From Desulfosporosinus fructosivorans (GTDB lineage: Bacteria; Bacillota; Desulfitobacteriia; Desulfitobacteriales; Desulfitobacteriaceae), in contig NZ_SPQQ01000003.1 of the NCBI RefSeq assembly GCF_004766045.1, positions 744,001 to 808,000 of the forward strand: a DNA stretch of 64,000 nt, read 5' to 3'. The notes below the pieces were generated by a model, which was not told the DNA's origin, searched no databases, and was given only the letters and a program-made list of their open reading frames with translations. A program made the position numbers and the translations under genes. Shown here in pieces: positions 41,537-50,790 of this stretch. The first letter of the stretch is position 1; every line of letters begins with the position of its first letter.

Positions 41537-43908
41537 TGCTGAGAAGAAAAACCTTGAGAGATCTCTTGGAGAATAAGGGGGTTTACTTCGCTTGTGTCGT
41601 GGTCATCGCCATCGGCTTGATGATCTATACCACAATGTCCATGGTGTTCGAAAGCATGACGAAGGCTCAGGAGGCTTTTTATAGTGAAACACACTTTGCA
41701 GACGGATTTATTAGTGTTACAGGCTATCCAGAAGCCAAAGTAAACTCTCTCACGTATCTCTATGGAATTGATCAAGCTGAAGGGCGGATCGTCAAAGATG
41801 TTCGCCTCATTGACCAGCAAAAAGACTCTAATCGCTATTTAAGAATGGTCTCCGTCAATCTTACCAACCCCCCAAAACTCAATCAACTTCAACTCATAAC
41901 CGGGCAACTTCCTAAAGATAACCAGCCTGAAATTCTAGTTGACCCCCAGTTTTTAGCAGCCAATCATTTATCGTTAGGGGATCCTCTCAACGTCATTATC
42001 GAAGGACAACAAAGTACTTTCTATATCACAGGAACCGCTCAGAGCCCGGAATTTGTCTATATCATGCGGAACGCTCAAGACCTATATCCATCGCCTGTCG
42101 ATTTTGGTATTGCCTATGTGCCTTTAAGTTCTCTTAAAGTGATGGTTAAGGAACAGGGACAGGTTAATGATCTGGTCTTCACTTTGAAAAAGGGAGTAAG
42201 TTTTGATTCGGTGAAAGAAAATCTGCAAGTTGAGCTGAAATCCAGTGGTCTACAAAGCATGGTGGCGCGTAAAGATCAAACGAGCAATGCCGTGTTGACT
42301 GCTAAAATAGCTGGTATGAAAAGTATGGCAACGGCTCTTCCTGTGGTGTTTTTAGGAGTTGCCGCGTTCATCTTGTATTCTATGTTGCAGCGACTCATCG
42401 AACAACAACGGGCTGCCATTGGGACCCTGAAGGCGTTTGGCTTTACCAATCGTGAAATTGTCTTACATTATCTAACCTATCCCTTGATTATTGGTACGGT
42501 TGGAGGCTTACTGGGGAGTTTATCAGGAATCGCCCTTTCGTTTCCTCTAACGACCTTGTACAAGCAATTCTTTGCGCTGCCCGGACTTAAAAGCCAATTT
42601 TCGTATAAATACCTACTGATTAGCCTTGCACTGTCGCTCTTTGTCAGCCTACTCAGCGGTCTCAAGGGGAGTCTCGATATTTTACGTTTGGATCCAGCCG
42701 AAGCTATGCGACCTCCAGCACCAATCACCGCAAACAAGACTCGAATTGAAAGAATTACCTGGTTCTGGCGAAACCTTTCTTCCCAAGCTCAGATGGGTAT
42801 CCGTGACGTATTTCGTACTCCGACTAGAAGCTTTTTTAACGTCCTAGGGATGGCTGTTGTTTTTAGTTTAATGACAGTATCTTGGTCTTTACACAACATG
42901 ATCAATTTGCTAACGGTTGTACAATTGGAACAAGTTCAAACCTTCGACGTGAAGCTACAACTGGCTCGCCCCTCTCCGACGGGTTCAACTCAACTTGCCC
43001 TAACCCGTGAAGCAGGAGTTTCTAAAGTAGAGCCCGTTCTGGAAGTGCCAGCCAGCTTGAGAAATGGTTGGTTATCGAAGGAAGTTGCTTTGATGGGCCT
43101 TGGCAAAGATTCTATACTGTATAAAATCCTTGATAAAAACGGCCAACGCGTGGAGGTTCCGGACCAAGGGATTTTGCTTTCCGAACGTTTGGCCAAGTCC
43201 TTAAATGTAAAGGTGGGAGATGTTATATATGTGGAAAGCCCTTTTCGGAGAGAAACCCTCGGTGAAAAGGGAGAGAGCTTACTTGTCAAAGGTGTGGTTC
43301 CTCAATATATCGGACTTAATGCCTTTATGGAGGAAAAAGAACTACAGCGTTTTCTCAGGCAAGGAGAAATCAGCACGTCAATGCTCGTTAAAATGGATCA
43401 GTCGGAAATAGGAACCATGAAAAGCAAGTACCGCAATGCTAGTAATGTCACGACGATGGAAGACCTAAAAGATTCGGGGGACAAGATTCGGAAAATGATG
43501 GATTCTTATGGTTTTACGACTTGGCTACTCGCGTTTCTCGGTGGAATTACGGGCTTTGCTTTGATCTATAATTCCAGTATTATTTCTCTCTCTGAACGAA
43601 AGCGGGAATTGGCTTCCCTGCGTGTGCTTGGCATGACACCCAGTGAAGTATTAAAGGTGATTACTTCAGAACAATGGACGTTGTTTGCTTTTGGAATCCT
43701 ACTGGGTATTCCCTTGGCCTATGGCTTAGAGATGAGTATGGCTCAGGCCATGAGCACGGATCTGTACTCACTTCCGGCAGTACTCCCGCCCGTGGCCTTA
43801 CTGGGTGCAGCTGTGGGAACCGCTTTTTCAGTTTTAGTGGCCCAAAGCAGGGCTTATTCCTTGATAAAGTCACTTCCGTATGTTGAGATTCTCGCGACTA
43901 GAGACTAA
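41530..43908 (+). CDS. FtsX-like ABC permease, first copy
   Basis: The 792-residue membrane protein has an N-terminal TM, a large extracytoplasmic domain (about 45-255), a FtsX block with three TM segments (about 265-390), a fourth or fifth TM near 435, a second extracytoplasmic domain and a C-terminal FtsX block (about 655-780). Two-block permeases of this kind occur in MacB-like and lipoprotein- or peptide-handling exporters. It overlaps the ATPase gene (ATGGTAATG across the stop) and is followed by a membrane fusion protein. A same-length paralogue lies at 45392-47770. Confidence 0.9.
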   Translation: MVMLRRKTLRDLLENKGVYFACVVVIAIGLMIYTTMSMVFESMTKAQEAFYSETHFADGFISVTGYPEAKVNSLTYLYGIDQAEGRIVKDVRLIDQQKDSNRYLRMVSVNLTNPPKLNQLQLITGQLPKDNQPEILVDPQFLAANHLSLGDPLNVIIEGQQSTFYITGTAQSPEFVYIMRNAQDLYPSPVDFGIAYVPLSSLKVMVKEQGQVNDLVFTLKKGVSFDSVKENLQVELKSSGLQSMVARKDQTSNAVLTAKIAGMKSMATALPVVFLGVAAFILYSMLQRLIEQQRAAIGTLKAFGFTNREIVLHYLTYPLIIGTVGGLLGSLSGIALSFPLTTLYKQFFALPGLKSQFSYKYLLISLALSLFVSLLSGLKGSLDILRLDPAEAMRPPAPITANKTRIERITWFWRNLSSQAQMGIRDVFRTPTRSFFNVLGMAVVFSLMTVSWSLHNMINLLTVVQLEQVQTFDVKLQLARPSPTGSTQLALTREAGVSKVEPVLEVPASLRNGWLSKEVALMGLGKDSILYKILDKNGQRVEVPDQGILLSERLAKSLNVKVGDVIYVESPFRRETLGEKGESLLVKGVVPQYIGLNAFMEEKELQRFLRQGEISTSMLVKMDQSEIGTMKSKYRNASNVTTMEDLKDSGDKIRKMMDSYGFTTWLLAFLGGITGFALIYNSSIISLSERKRELASLRVLGMTPSEVLKVITSEQWTLFAFGILLGIPLAYGLEMSMAQAMSTDLYSLPAVLPPVALLGAAVGTAFSVLVAQSRAYSLIKSLPYVEILATRD

Positions 43909-43930
43909 AGTTCGAGATAGGAGGGTTAAA

Positions 43931-45232
43931 ATGGCGCTGGAAAAGAGTAAGTTCAAGCTAACTCCAAAAACCTTTAAGCTACCAAAATTTAAGCATCGCA
44001 AGTTAATAATTATGGGTGGGCTCGCAGTCCTTGTTCTTATTTACGTGGTGGTCTCTAATGCCCAGCCTCTGTCGACAGGCGTAGTTACGCTTCATCCACA
44101 AAACTTTAGCAAAGGTTTTACAGAAGAAGGGGAAATTATCGCCGCTCAGGAGTGGCCAATCTTCAACCCTGTTGAGGGGAAACTGCAAACGCTCAAGGTT
44201 CAGAATGGAGATACCGTCAAAAAAGGACAAGTGCTTTTTGAGATAGGCACCAGTGATCTGAACTATCAGTTGGAAGCCTTGAAAGCACAAGTGCAAAGTC
44301 TGGAAGGGCAACGCTTGCAGAGTTACAAAAGCCCCAATGCTGCGCAAGTTGCCCAACAGAATTTAATGATTCAGCAAGCGGAAAAGGATGCTCAGATCGA
44401 AGAACTGAACCTGAAGCGAATGAAGGCCTTATATGATTCCGGATCGATTTCTCTCGTTCAATATGAAGAGGCCCAGTCAACGTTCGATAAAGCGAAAAAC
44501 ATTTTAGAACAGCAAAAATATGGCTTGCAATTGATCTACGAGCAAAGTGAAGCTTCCCAAGGGACGGAAATGTATTATAACAATCAAAAAAATGCCCTTC
44601 AAGCTCAGACTGACCAATTAATTGATAAGATCAGTAAAGCCAAAGTTGTTGCCCTTCAAGATGGGCTTGTCAAAGATCTCACTCTGAAGGAAGGAAACTT
44701 GGTTCCACTAGGCCAGCAGATACTGACCGTGTTCGTGAGCGGCGGGTATAAGTTAGAAAGTTATGTCCTAGCCAGTGATGCCCTCGATATCAAAGTGGGG
44801 AGCACGGTCCAAGTTATCCAAGCGACCAGTGCTGGAAATAAATCCTTGACAGGCAAAGTTGAAGCCGTCGCAGTCTCAGCGATCGAACGGATATCTCCCT
44901 TGGGCTTAAAAGAAAACCGCGTTAAAGTGACCATTTTGCTCACAGAGTCATCTCCTGTCGTCGTTCTGGGGAGCAACGTGGATGTAAAGTATACAACCCT
45001 CGAAGTCCTCGACAAACTGCTGATTCCCAAAACTGCCCTTTTTCCTTACCAACAAGGAGAGGCTGTCTGGGTAGTTGAGCAAGGGAAGGCTAAAATTCAA
45101 CCCGTCAAAAAAGGCCAGGAAAATGATAACCAAGTGATCATTGAACAAGGCTTGACGGATGGATCTATTATTATTGAGGACCCCAATTTAACGGGTCTGA
45201 AAGAAGGAAAACGTATTAAGTCAATACTCTAA
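43931..45232 (+). CDS. Membrane fusion protein, HlyD/MacA type
   Basis: From ATG 43931 (GGAGGG SD) the protein has 433 residues: a basic cytoplasmic start, one TM (about 24-42), a biotinyl-lipoyl-like half (FNPVEGKLQTLKVQNGDTVKKGQVLFEIG), a coiled-coil hairpin (about 115-215) and the second lipoyl half and beta-barrel domains (VVALQDGLVKDLTLKEGNLVPLGQ). In Gram-positive bacteria such MacA-like adaptors stand on the outer face of the membrane and work with FtsX-type permeases. Frame extension to 43880 would overlap the permease and has no SD. Confidence 0.92.
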   Translation: MALEKSKFKLTPKTFKLPKFKHRKLIIMGGLAVLVLIYVVVSNAQPLSTGVVTLHPQNFSKGFTEEGEIIAAQEWPIFNPVEGKLQTLKVQNGDTVKKGQVLFEIGTSDLNYQLEALKAQVQSLEGQRLQSYKSPNAAQVAQQNLMIQQAEKDAQIEELNLKRMKALYDSGSISLVQYEEAQSTFDKAKNILEQQKYGLQLIYEQSEASQGTEMYYNNQKNALQAQTDQLIDKISKAKVVALQDGLVKDLTLKEGNLVPLGQQILTVFVSGGYKLESYVLASDALDIKVGSTVQVIQATSAGNKSLTGKVEAVAVSAIERISPLGLKENRVKVTILLTESSPVVVLGSNVDVKYTTLEVLDKLLIPKTALFPYQQGEAVWVVEQGKAKIQPVKKGQENDNQVIIEQGLTDGSIIIEDPNLTGLKEGKRIKSIL

Positions 45233-45251
45233 GCAATCCAGAAAATCAGCA

Positions 45252-45285
45252 CCGCATCACCTTCAAGTGGTGCGGAGTTTGCTTT
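45252..45285 (+). terminator. Hairpin after the membrane fusion protein
   Basis: CCGCATCAC (45252-45260) pairs with GTGGTGCGG (45267-45275) with one U-G pair, followed by AGTTTGCTTTAATC. It probably terminates or attenuates the first exporter operon before the second permease. Confidence 0.6.
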
Positions 45286-45306
45286 AATCATTTGTAAGGT
45301 GCTCCA

Positions 45307-45335
45307 TTACTAGAGTGGTCAGAGAGAGGAAGAAC
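45307..45335 (+). promoter_or_regulatory. Degraded copy of the exporter promoter
   Basis: TTACTAGAGTGGTCA aligns with TTGACCAAGTGGTCA of the first promoter, and AAGAAC (45330-45335) occupies the place of TATAAT. The sequences continue to match through AGATGGATGGAGG to the start codon, so this is a duplicated promoter that has lost both hexamers. Confidence 0.7.
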
Positions 45336-45374
45336 TCTGTTGTATTGAACTAGCAGATGGATGGAGGGAGCGGG

Positions 45375-45398
45375 ATGGACGTTCTCATCTCATGGTAA
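45375..45398 (+). pseudogene. Deletion scar of an ABC ATPase gene (7 codons left)
   Basis: The frame reads MDVLISW and stops. Its first four codons equal the start of the intact ATPase (MDVLMEG) and its last three equal that protein's end (ISW-stop), including the stop overlapping the permease start. SD and upstream sequence also match the first copy. An almost complete in-frame deletion of the ATPase gene after duplication of the operon start explains this precisely. Confidence 0.85.
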
Positions 45399-47770
45399 TG
45401 CTCAGAAGAAAGACCTGGAGAGATATTTTAGAGAATAAGGGCGTTTATTTCGCTTGCGTCGTGGTGATCGCGATCGGATTGATCGTCTTTACTTCGATGT
45501 CTGTCGTGGTGGAAAGTCTGGATCGGGCACAAAAGGAATTCTATAGTGAAACCCACTTTGGGGACGGATTTATCAGTGTCAAAGGGTATCCAGAGAATAA
45601 AGTAAACTCTCTCACGTTTATACCCGGAATCGATCAGGCTGAGGGCCGAATTGTCAAAGATGTCCGCCTTTTGGACGAACAGAAAGATTCCAATCGCTAT
45701 CTCAGAATGGTTTCCATCAATATGACTAATCCCCAAAAAATTAACCAACTTCGTCTAATCATGGGGCAACTTCCGGACGATAACCAACCTGAGATTCTCG
45801 TGGATCCGAAGTTTTTGTCAGCCAATCATCTGTCCTTAGGCGATAGTATTACTGCTAACTTAGACGGACAACAAGTGACTTTCTTTATCACTGGAACCGC
45901 TCAAAGTCCGGAATTTATTTACATCATGAAGACCGCCCAAGACTTTTATCCCTCACCTGAAGAATTTGGAATAGCCTATGTTCCCTTAAGTTCTCTGAAA
46001 GCACTGGTTAAGGAAAAAGGCCAGGTCAATGATCTGGTCGTTACTTTGAAAAGTGGGATTGATTTTGCTTCAGTTAAAGATAGTCTGCAAGCTGCGTTAA
46101 AGCCCTACGGGGTACAAAGTATGGTCCCTCGTAAAGATCAAACGAGTAATTCCATCTTGAATAGTGAAATCAAACAGATCCGAACGATGTCTAAAACTCT
46201 TCCTGTGGTGTTTCTTGGAGTCGCTGCCATTATATTGTACACGATGTTGAAACGACTGATCGAACAGCAACGGGTTGCCATAGGGACGCTTAAGGCGTTT
46301 GGCTTTACGGATCGAGAGGTGATTTTGCATTATCTGACCTATCCCTTGGTCATTGGAACTCTCGGAGGATTAATCGGGAGCTTATTGGGAGTTGCCCTTT
46401 CGTTTCCCTTAACGGCTATGTACAAAGAATTCTTTGCCTTGCCTGGACTTAAAAGTGAATTCTCCGTTAAATACTTATTGATTGGCCTGGCTCTTTCGCT
46501 CTTCTTCAGTGTTCTGAGTGGGGTTAAAGGGAGTCTGGATATTTTGCGCTTGGAACCGGCCCAAGCCATGAGGCCTCCAGCGCCAGGCACTGCGAGTAAG
46601 ACTCAAATCGAGAAGATCACATGGTTCTGGCGTAATATTTCCTCTCAAGCCCAGATGGGAATACGGGATGTGTTTCGTACCCCCACCAGAAGCTTATTCA
46701 ACACCCTGGGTATTGCTGTTGTTTTTAGTTTGATGACGGTATCTTGGTCTATGCAAAACATGACAGAATTGATGACAGTGGTTCAATTAGAACAAGTTCA
46801 AACCTACGATGTGAAAATCCAATTGACTCAGCCCTCCTCCACGAGGTTGACACAACAAGCCGTAATTCATGAACCGGGAGTTACTAAAGTCGAACCCCTT
46901 CTAGAAGTACCAGCCACATTAAAAAATGGTTGGTTAAAGAAGGAAGTTGCTCTGATGGGCCTATCCAAAGACTCCACGCTTTATAATATCTTAGATAAAG
47001 ACGGTAAGCACATAGAGGTCCCTGATCATGGAATCTTATTGTCCGAGCATTTGGCCAAGACCTTGAACGTCAAAGCTGGAGACTTAATTTATGTTGAGAG
47101 TCCCTGGAGGAGAGAACTCATCGGGCAAAAGGGTGAATCCTTGCTGGTTCAGGGTGTTGTGCCTCAATATGTCGGACTTAATGCCTTCATGGAGGATAAA
47201 GAACTGCAACGTTTTCTGAGGCAGGGAGAAATCAGCACATCAATGCTCGTCAAAATGGATCAATCTGAGGTAGGAAAAATTAAAAGCAAGTATCGCAATG
47301 CCAGTAATGTCTCGTCGATTGAATCCCTTAAAGATACGGGGGATAAGATCCGGAAAATGATGGATTCTTACGGTTTTACGACTTGGCTACTAGCAATTTT
47401 GGGTGGAATTACGGGTTTTGCTCTGATCTATAATTCCAGTATCATTTCCCTCTCCGAACGGAAACGAGAATTGGCTTCCCTACGAGTTCTAGGCATGACA
47501 CCGCGAGAGGTATTACGGGTCATAACCTCAGAACAGTGGACTCTATATGTTTTCGGAATCCTTTTAGGCATACCCATGGCCTATGGGTTAAGTTTTAGTA
47601 TGGCGGAGTCAATGAGCAATGATATGTACTCTCTACCGGCAGATCTCCCGCTCATGGCTTTGCTGGGTGCGGCCGCTGGAACAGCCGTTTCTGTTTTGGT
47701 GGCCCAAAGTAGGGCTTATTACAAAATAAAGTCACTACCGTATGTCGAGATCCTAGCGACTAGAGATTAG
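45392..47770 (+). CDS. FtsX-like ABC permease, second copy
   Basis: This 792-residue permease has exactly the length and topology of the one at 41530 and is highly similar along the whole sequence, with identical long stretches in the C-terminal FtsX block and the same MVMLRRKT-R start and YVEILATRD end. No frameshift is seen, so it seems under selection. Its own ATPase gene has been deleted down to a scar and its promoter copy is degraded, so if expressed it must share the ATPase at 40832, perhaps as a heterodimer with the first permease, which would match LolC/LolE-type arrangements. That pairing is inference. Confidence 0.9.
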   Translation: MVMLRRKTWRDILENKGVYFACVVVIAIGLIVFTSMSVVVESLDRAQKEFYSETHFGDGFISVKGYPENKVNSLTFIPGIDQAEGRIVKDVRLLDEQKDSNRYLRMVSINMTNPQKINQLRLIMGQLPDDNQPEILVDPKFLSANHLSLGDSITANLDGQQVTFFITGTAQSPEFIYIMKTAQDFYPSPEEFGIAYVPLSSLKALVKEKGQVNDLVVTLKSGIDFASVKDSLQAALKPYGVQSMVPRKDQTSNSILNSEIKQIRTMSKTLPVVFLGVAAIILYTMLKRLIEQQRVAIGTLKAFGFTDREVILHYLTYPLVIGTLGGLIGSLLGVALSFPLTAMYKEFFALPGLKSEFSVKYLLIGLALSLFFSVLSGVKGSLDILRLEPAQAMRPPAPGTASKTQIEKITWFWRNISSQAQMGIRDVFRTPTRSLFNTLGIAVVFSLMTVSWSMQNMTELMTVVQLEQVQTYDVKIQLTQPSSTRLTQQAVIHEPGVTKVEPLLEVPATLKNGWLKKEVALMGLSKDSTLYNILDKDGKHIEVPDHGILLSEHLAKTLNVKAGDLIYVESPWRRELIGQKGESLLVQGVVPQYVGLNAFMEDKELQRFLRQGEISTSMLVKMDQSEVGKIKSKYRNASNVSSIESLKDTGDKIRKMMDSYGFTTWLLAILGGITGFALIYNSSIISLSERKRELASLRVLGMTPREVLRVITSEQWTLYVFGILLGIPMAYGLSFSMAESMSNDMYSLPADLPLMALLGAAAGTAVSVLVAQSRAYYKIKSLPYVEILATRD

Positions 47771-47824
47771 TATGTCCTGTTTCTTCCGCTGTGTCATATA
47801 ATAGAATAAATTTTTAAAATAGCA

Positions 47825-47853
47825 TTGCTACAGCTGATCTGAAAGGGTATAAT
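47825..47853 (+). promoter_or_regulatory. Promoter of serC
   Basis: TTGCTA (47825-47830), 17-base spacer, TATAAT (47848-47853). The leader is about 50 bases. Confidence 0.7.
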
Positions 47854-47911
47854 GGTCTAATAAAGTAATTGATTGTGCAAAATAATACAATCTTAGGAGG
47901 ATTGACTGACC

Positions 47912-48997
47912 ATGGAAAGAATTTTCAACTTCAATGCAGGCCCAGCCACAATGCCGCTTGTGGTTTTAGAAGAAGCGCAAAGTGAACTGCTTAATTTTAG
48001 AGGCACAGGCATGTCAGTGATGGAAAATAGCCATCGTACCAAAGAATACGAAGCCATTAATTCCGAAGCAGAAGCTCTCGTCAAGGAATTGCTAGGCGTG
48101 CCGGAAAACTATCGAGTTTTATTTCTGCAAGGGGGTGCAAGTACTCAGTTCGCAGCTGTGCCTATGAACTTAGTCTCCGCCGACAGTCATGCTGACTATA
48201 TCCTCACTGGCGCCTGGGCGGAAAAAGCCCAAAAGGAAGCCTCAAAATTTATTAAAACTAATATAGCTGCCAGTACTAAGGAAGAAAACTACACTCGCAT
48301 TCCTAGAACAGATGAAATTAAGGTGAGTAAAGGTCCCGCCTACGTTCATCTTTGTTCAAATAACACCATCTTCGGTACCCAATGGCAGTCTTTCCCAGAC
48401 TTAGGGGACGTTTCCTTAGTTGGCGATATGTCGAGTGATATCATGTCACGTCGCTTTGATGTTTCGAAGTTCGGCTTGATTTATGCCGGAGCGCAGAAAA
48501 ACCTTGGTCCTGCTGGCGTTACCGTGGTGATTATTCGGAAGGATTTATTGGAGGGTATCCCAACTAATATCCCTTCGATGTTGCGTTATGATATTCACGC
48601 TAAAAACGATTCCCTCTACAACACTCCACCTAGCTTTTCCGTATATATGGTGAATCTGGTCCTGCGCTGGCTAAAAAATAACGGAGGACTGGTCGCAGCG
48701 GAAAAACGCAATGCAGAGAAAGCAGTCTTAATCTATAATACTATTGATAACAGCCAAGGCTATTATCGAGGCCATGCCCTCAAAGATAGCCGCTCACTTA
48801 TGAATATCACCTTCCGCTTACCTAGTGAAGATTTGGAGAAAAAATTCGCGGTTGAGGCCACACAACAGGGAATGATTGGTCTAAAAGGCCATCGTTCAGT
48901 GGGCGGTCTCCGGGCATCCATCTATAATGCCATGAGCCTTGAAGGGGCACTGGCATTAGTTGATTTCATGAAAGTCTTTCAAAGTAAAAATGGGTAA
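47912..48997 (+). CDS. serC: Phosphoserine aminotransferase
   Basis: SerC converts 3-phosphohydroxypyruvate and glutamate to phosphoserine in serine synthesis (and acts in the PLP pathway in some bacteria). The 361-residue sequence shows NFNAGPATMP at the N-terminus, GTGMSVMENSHR, LFLQGGASTQF, the PLP lysine K196 in YAGAQKNLGPAG and the C-terminal GHRSVGGLRASIYNAM. TTAGGAGG precedes the ATG. No serA or serB is next to it; it is a single-gene unit with its own promoter and terminator. Confidence 0.97.
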   Translation: MERIFNFNAGPATMPLVVLEEAQSELLNFRGTGMSVMENSHRTKEYEAINSEAEALVKELLGVPENYRVLFLQGGASTQFAAVPMNLVSADSHADYILTGAWAEKAQKEASKFIKTNIAASTKEENYTRIPRTDEIKVSKGPAYVHLCSNNTIFGTQWQSFPDLGDVSLVGDMSSDIMSRRFDVSKFGLIYAGAQKNLGPAGVTVVIIRKDLLEGIPTNIPSMLRYDIHAKNDSLYNTPPSFSVYMVNLVLRWLKNNGGLVAAEKRNAEKAVLIYNTIDNSQGYYRGHALKDSRSLMNITFRLPSEDLEKKFAVEATQQGMIGLKGHRSVGGLRASIYNAMSLEGALALVDFMKVFQSKNG

Positions 48998-49075
48998 GTT
49001 TGTGCGGTCTTAAGCCTGAGAGGAATTATAAGAGGTGGGAATTCTTATCAGTTTGACGATGAGAATCCCCTTGTT

Positions 49076-49104
49076 TGGGCACGAGCATCGTGCCCATTTT
49101 TTAT
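49076..49104 (+). terminator. Terminator of serC
   Basis: TGGGCACGA (49076-49084) pairs with TCGTGCCCA (49088-49096) and is followed by TTTTTTAT. An upstream imperfect hairpin (GGGAATTCTTATC with GATGAGAATCCC, 49038-49067) precedes it. Confidence 0.9.
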
Positions 49105-49107
49105 ATT

Positions 49108-49209
49108 GATCAGAAAGCATAACTTTCGTTACATACTTTCTGGAAACATAAGTGCAACTAAGGCGACCACCGACGACTGACGGCTTGGCGCTAACCAAGT
49201 TTTCTTTAT
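49108..49209. repeat. Interspersed repeat, copy B
   Basis: This copy matches 5709-5812 in its left half (TCAGAAA, ACATACTTTCTGGAA, AAGTGCAACTAAGGC) and 28401-28462 in its right half (ACTAAGGCGACC, GCTTGGCG, AAGTTTTCTTTAT). It fills most of the gap between the serC terminator and the next, leftward gene. Confidence 0.75.
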
Positions 49210-49229
49210 CGTACTTCGGTTTGTTTTCA

Positions 49230-49781
49230 CTAACGGAAAGTAAGATGTCTTTTAGCATGGGTAAAGCCATAGGACGTTTTCAGGGAATAAAAGCTAATCG
49301 CTTTTTTCGCTTTGGGCATGAACCTTAACTTAGAAATGAGATATTGTTCATCCTCATGACATAAGGCCCTCAAGCGAGAATGGTCTTTTCTGCCAAATAA
49401 TTCTTCTTGCACCGTTTCACTACTGCTCGCTAAGCAACGTTTATATTGGAAGTATCGCTGGTTGATCGAAAATTGTATATAGAGAATGTAGGGATCTTGA
49501 TTATGAATGCCAATAAGCTCAGTAGGTAGAGTTTTGTCGATTTTAGACCAGCCTTCATACTTATCCTTGATTTCAGCAAAAGTTTGAATGAGTCTGCCAG
49601 GATAAATGGAGTACAGATCTATCTGCTTTTGATTAACGGACAGATTTGGGTTAGCTAGAAAGTGCTCTCGTTCATAAACCTTAACGGTAACTACATACGT
49701 AGACGGTTCCAACTGCGTTGCAATTATTAATTCTTCAGGTGCTAATTCTAGGATACTGGTGGTGGATGCTATTTTATCCAA
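49230..49781 (-). CDS. Unknown protein of 183 residues
   Basis: I do not recognise this protein. It has no signal peptide, membrane segment or cysteine cluster. It is basic toward the C-terminus (KLRFMPKAKKAISFYSLK) and has a mixed alpha/beta look, with aromatic-rich stretches such as YILYIQFSINQRYFQYKR. The start is a TTG at 49781, behind AAAGGGGG. It stands alone between serC and queC; its stop lies 20 bases from an interspersed repeat. Codon use and length make it a likely real gene. Confidence 0.6.
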   Translation of the reverse strand: MDKIASTTSILELAPEELIIATQLEPSTYVVTVKVYEREHFLANPNLSVNQKQIDLYSIYPGRLIQTFAEIKDKYEGWSKIDKTLPTELIGIHNQDPYILYIQFSINQRYFQYKRCLASSSETVQEELFGRKDHSRLRALCHEDEQYLISKLRFMPKAKKAISFYSLKTSYGFTHAKRHLTFR

Positions 49782-49929
49782 GCCGGTAACCCCCTTTTAG
49801 GTTTCCCATATCACTTATTTATCTCCACGCCTGAGTTGTTTTAGTCAGAAAATTAGTATCCTTATAGTGCATACTATGATCTCACAGTGGAAAGTTTGAC
49901 AGTTGGGAGGAAGGCTGTAGGGGTGTCAA

Positions 49930-49958
49930 TTGACAATTTGATATTTGAAAGGTAAATT
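49930..49958 (+). promoter_or_regulatory. Promoter of queC
   Basis: TTGACA (49930-49935), 17-base spacer, TAAATT (49953-49958). The leader is about 60 bases and does not match a preQ1 riboswitch. Confidence 0.65.
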
Positions 49959-50023
49959 AAGAGGACTTGGAGTTTTAAGGTAATGTATCTTCTAAATTGA
50001 ATTGTAGAATTGGAGAGATTCCC

Positions 50024-50728
50024 ATGGATAGTCCCCGTTCAGCCATTGTTCTTCTCAGCGGAGGAATTGATAGTACGACTTGCGCAGTTTTGGCTTGTCG
50101 AGAATTTGGTCCAGAAAATGTTCTCGCACTCAGCTTATTTTATGGGCAAAAACACGCTAAAGAAATCGATGCAGCACGGGAGGTGTCTAAGCACTTAGGA
50201 CTCAAAGATCATATTATCCAACAACTCCCCGATATTTTCAAAGGGGGAGGGTCTACTCTTATTGATCAGGATAGACAAAACCCAGAAAAAACCTATGAAG
50301 AACTTAGTACAAGTCAAGGAATATCTCCAACTTACGTACCTTTTCGTAACGCAAATTTGCTATCAGTCGCCACATCAATTTCATTAATTAAAGGTGCAGA
50401 CACAATCTTCTATGGGGCGCATTCCGAAGATGCGAGAAACTGGGCATATCCAGATTGTACTCCAGAATTTAATGGAGCTATGGCAAATGCAATATATATC
50501 GGCTCCTATATGAAAGTTCGTCTCGTAACGCCACTTCAATGGTTTAGCAAAAGTGAAGTGGTTGCCCTAGGGAAAAAAATTGGTACTCCATTCCAATTAA
50601 CCTGGAGTTGTTATAATGGTAAGGAAAAGGCATGTGGTGTTTGTCCTGCATGTGTGGGACGGTTACATGGATTTGAGGAGAATGGATTAATAGACCCCAT
50701 TGAGTATGAAACAGGGCGATGCTTTTAG
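50024..50728 (+). CDS. queC: 7-cyano-7-deazaguanine synthase
   Basis: QueC converts 7-carboxy-7-deazaguanine to preQ0 with ATP and ammonia, for queuosine synthesis. From ATG 50024 (GGAGAG SD six bases upstream) the protein has 234 residues with the PP-loop SGGIDS (12-17), the YVPFRNANLL and GAHSEDARNWAYPDC motifs and a C-terminal zinc site of four cysteines (SCYNGKEKACGVCPAC). Frame extension to a TTG at 49997 is possible but has no SD. Other que genes are not in the window. Confidence 0.96.
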   Translation: MDSPRSAIVLLSGGIDSTTCAVLACREFGPENVLALSLFYGQKHAKEIDAAREVSKHLGLKDHIIQQLPDIFKGGGSTLIDQDRQNPEKTYEELSTSQGISPTYVPFRNANLLSVATSISLIKGADTIFYGAHSEDARNWAYPDCTPEFNGAMANAIYIGSYMKVRLVTPLQWFSKSEVVALGKKIGTPFQLTWSCYNGKEKACGVCPACVGRLHGFEENGLIDPIEYETGRCF

Positions 50729-50755
50729 AACCTGATGTTGTACACCAAGTATTTA

Positions 50756-50784
50756 TTGTGTTTTTTTGGCATAGGTAATATAAT
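50756..50784 (+). promoter_or_regulatory. Promoter of the purine transport operon
   Basis: TTGTGT (50756-50761), 17-base spacer, TATAAT (50779-50784). Transcription would start near 50791, leaving about 185 bases of leader. Confidence 0.65.
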
Positions 50785-50790
50785 ATAGTT

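Noticed and set aside
49860..50023. preQ1 riboswitch before queC
   Set aside because: No preQ1-type hairpin followed by an A-rich tail could be found; a normal promoter with a short leader explains the region.
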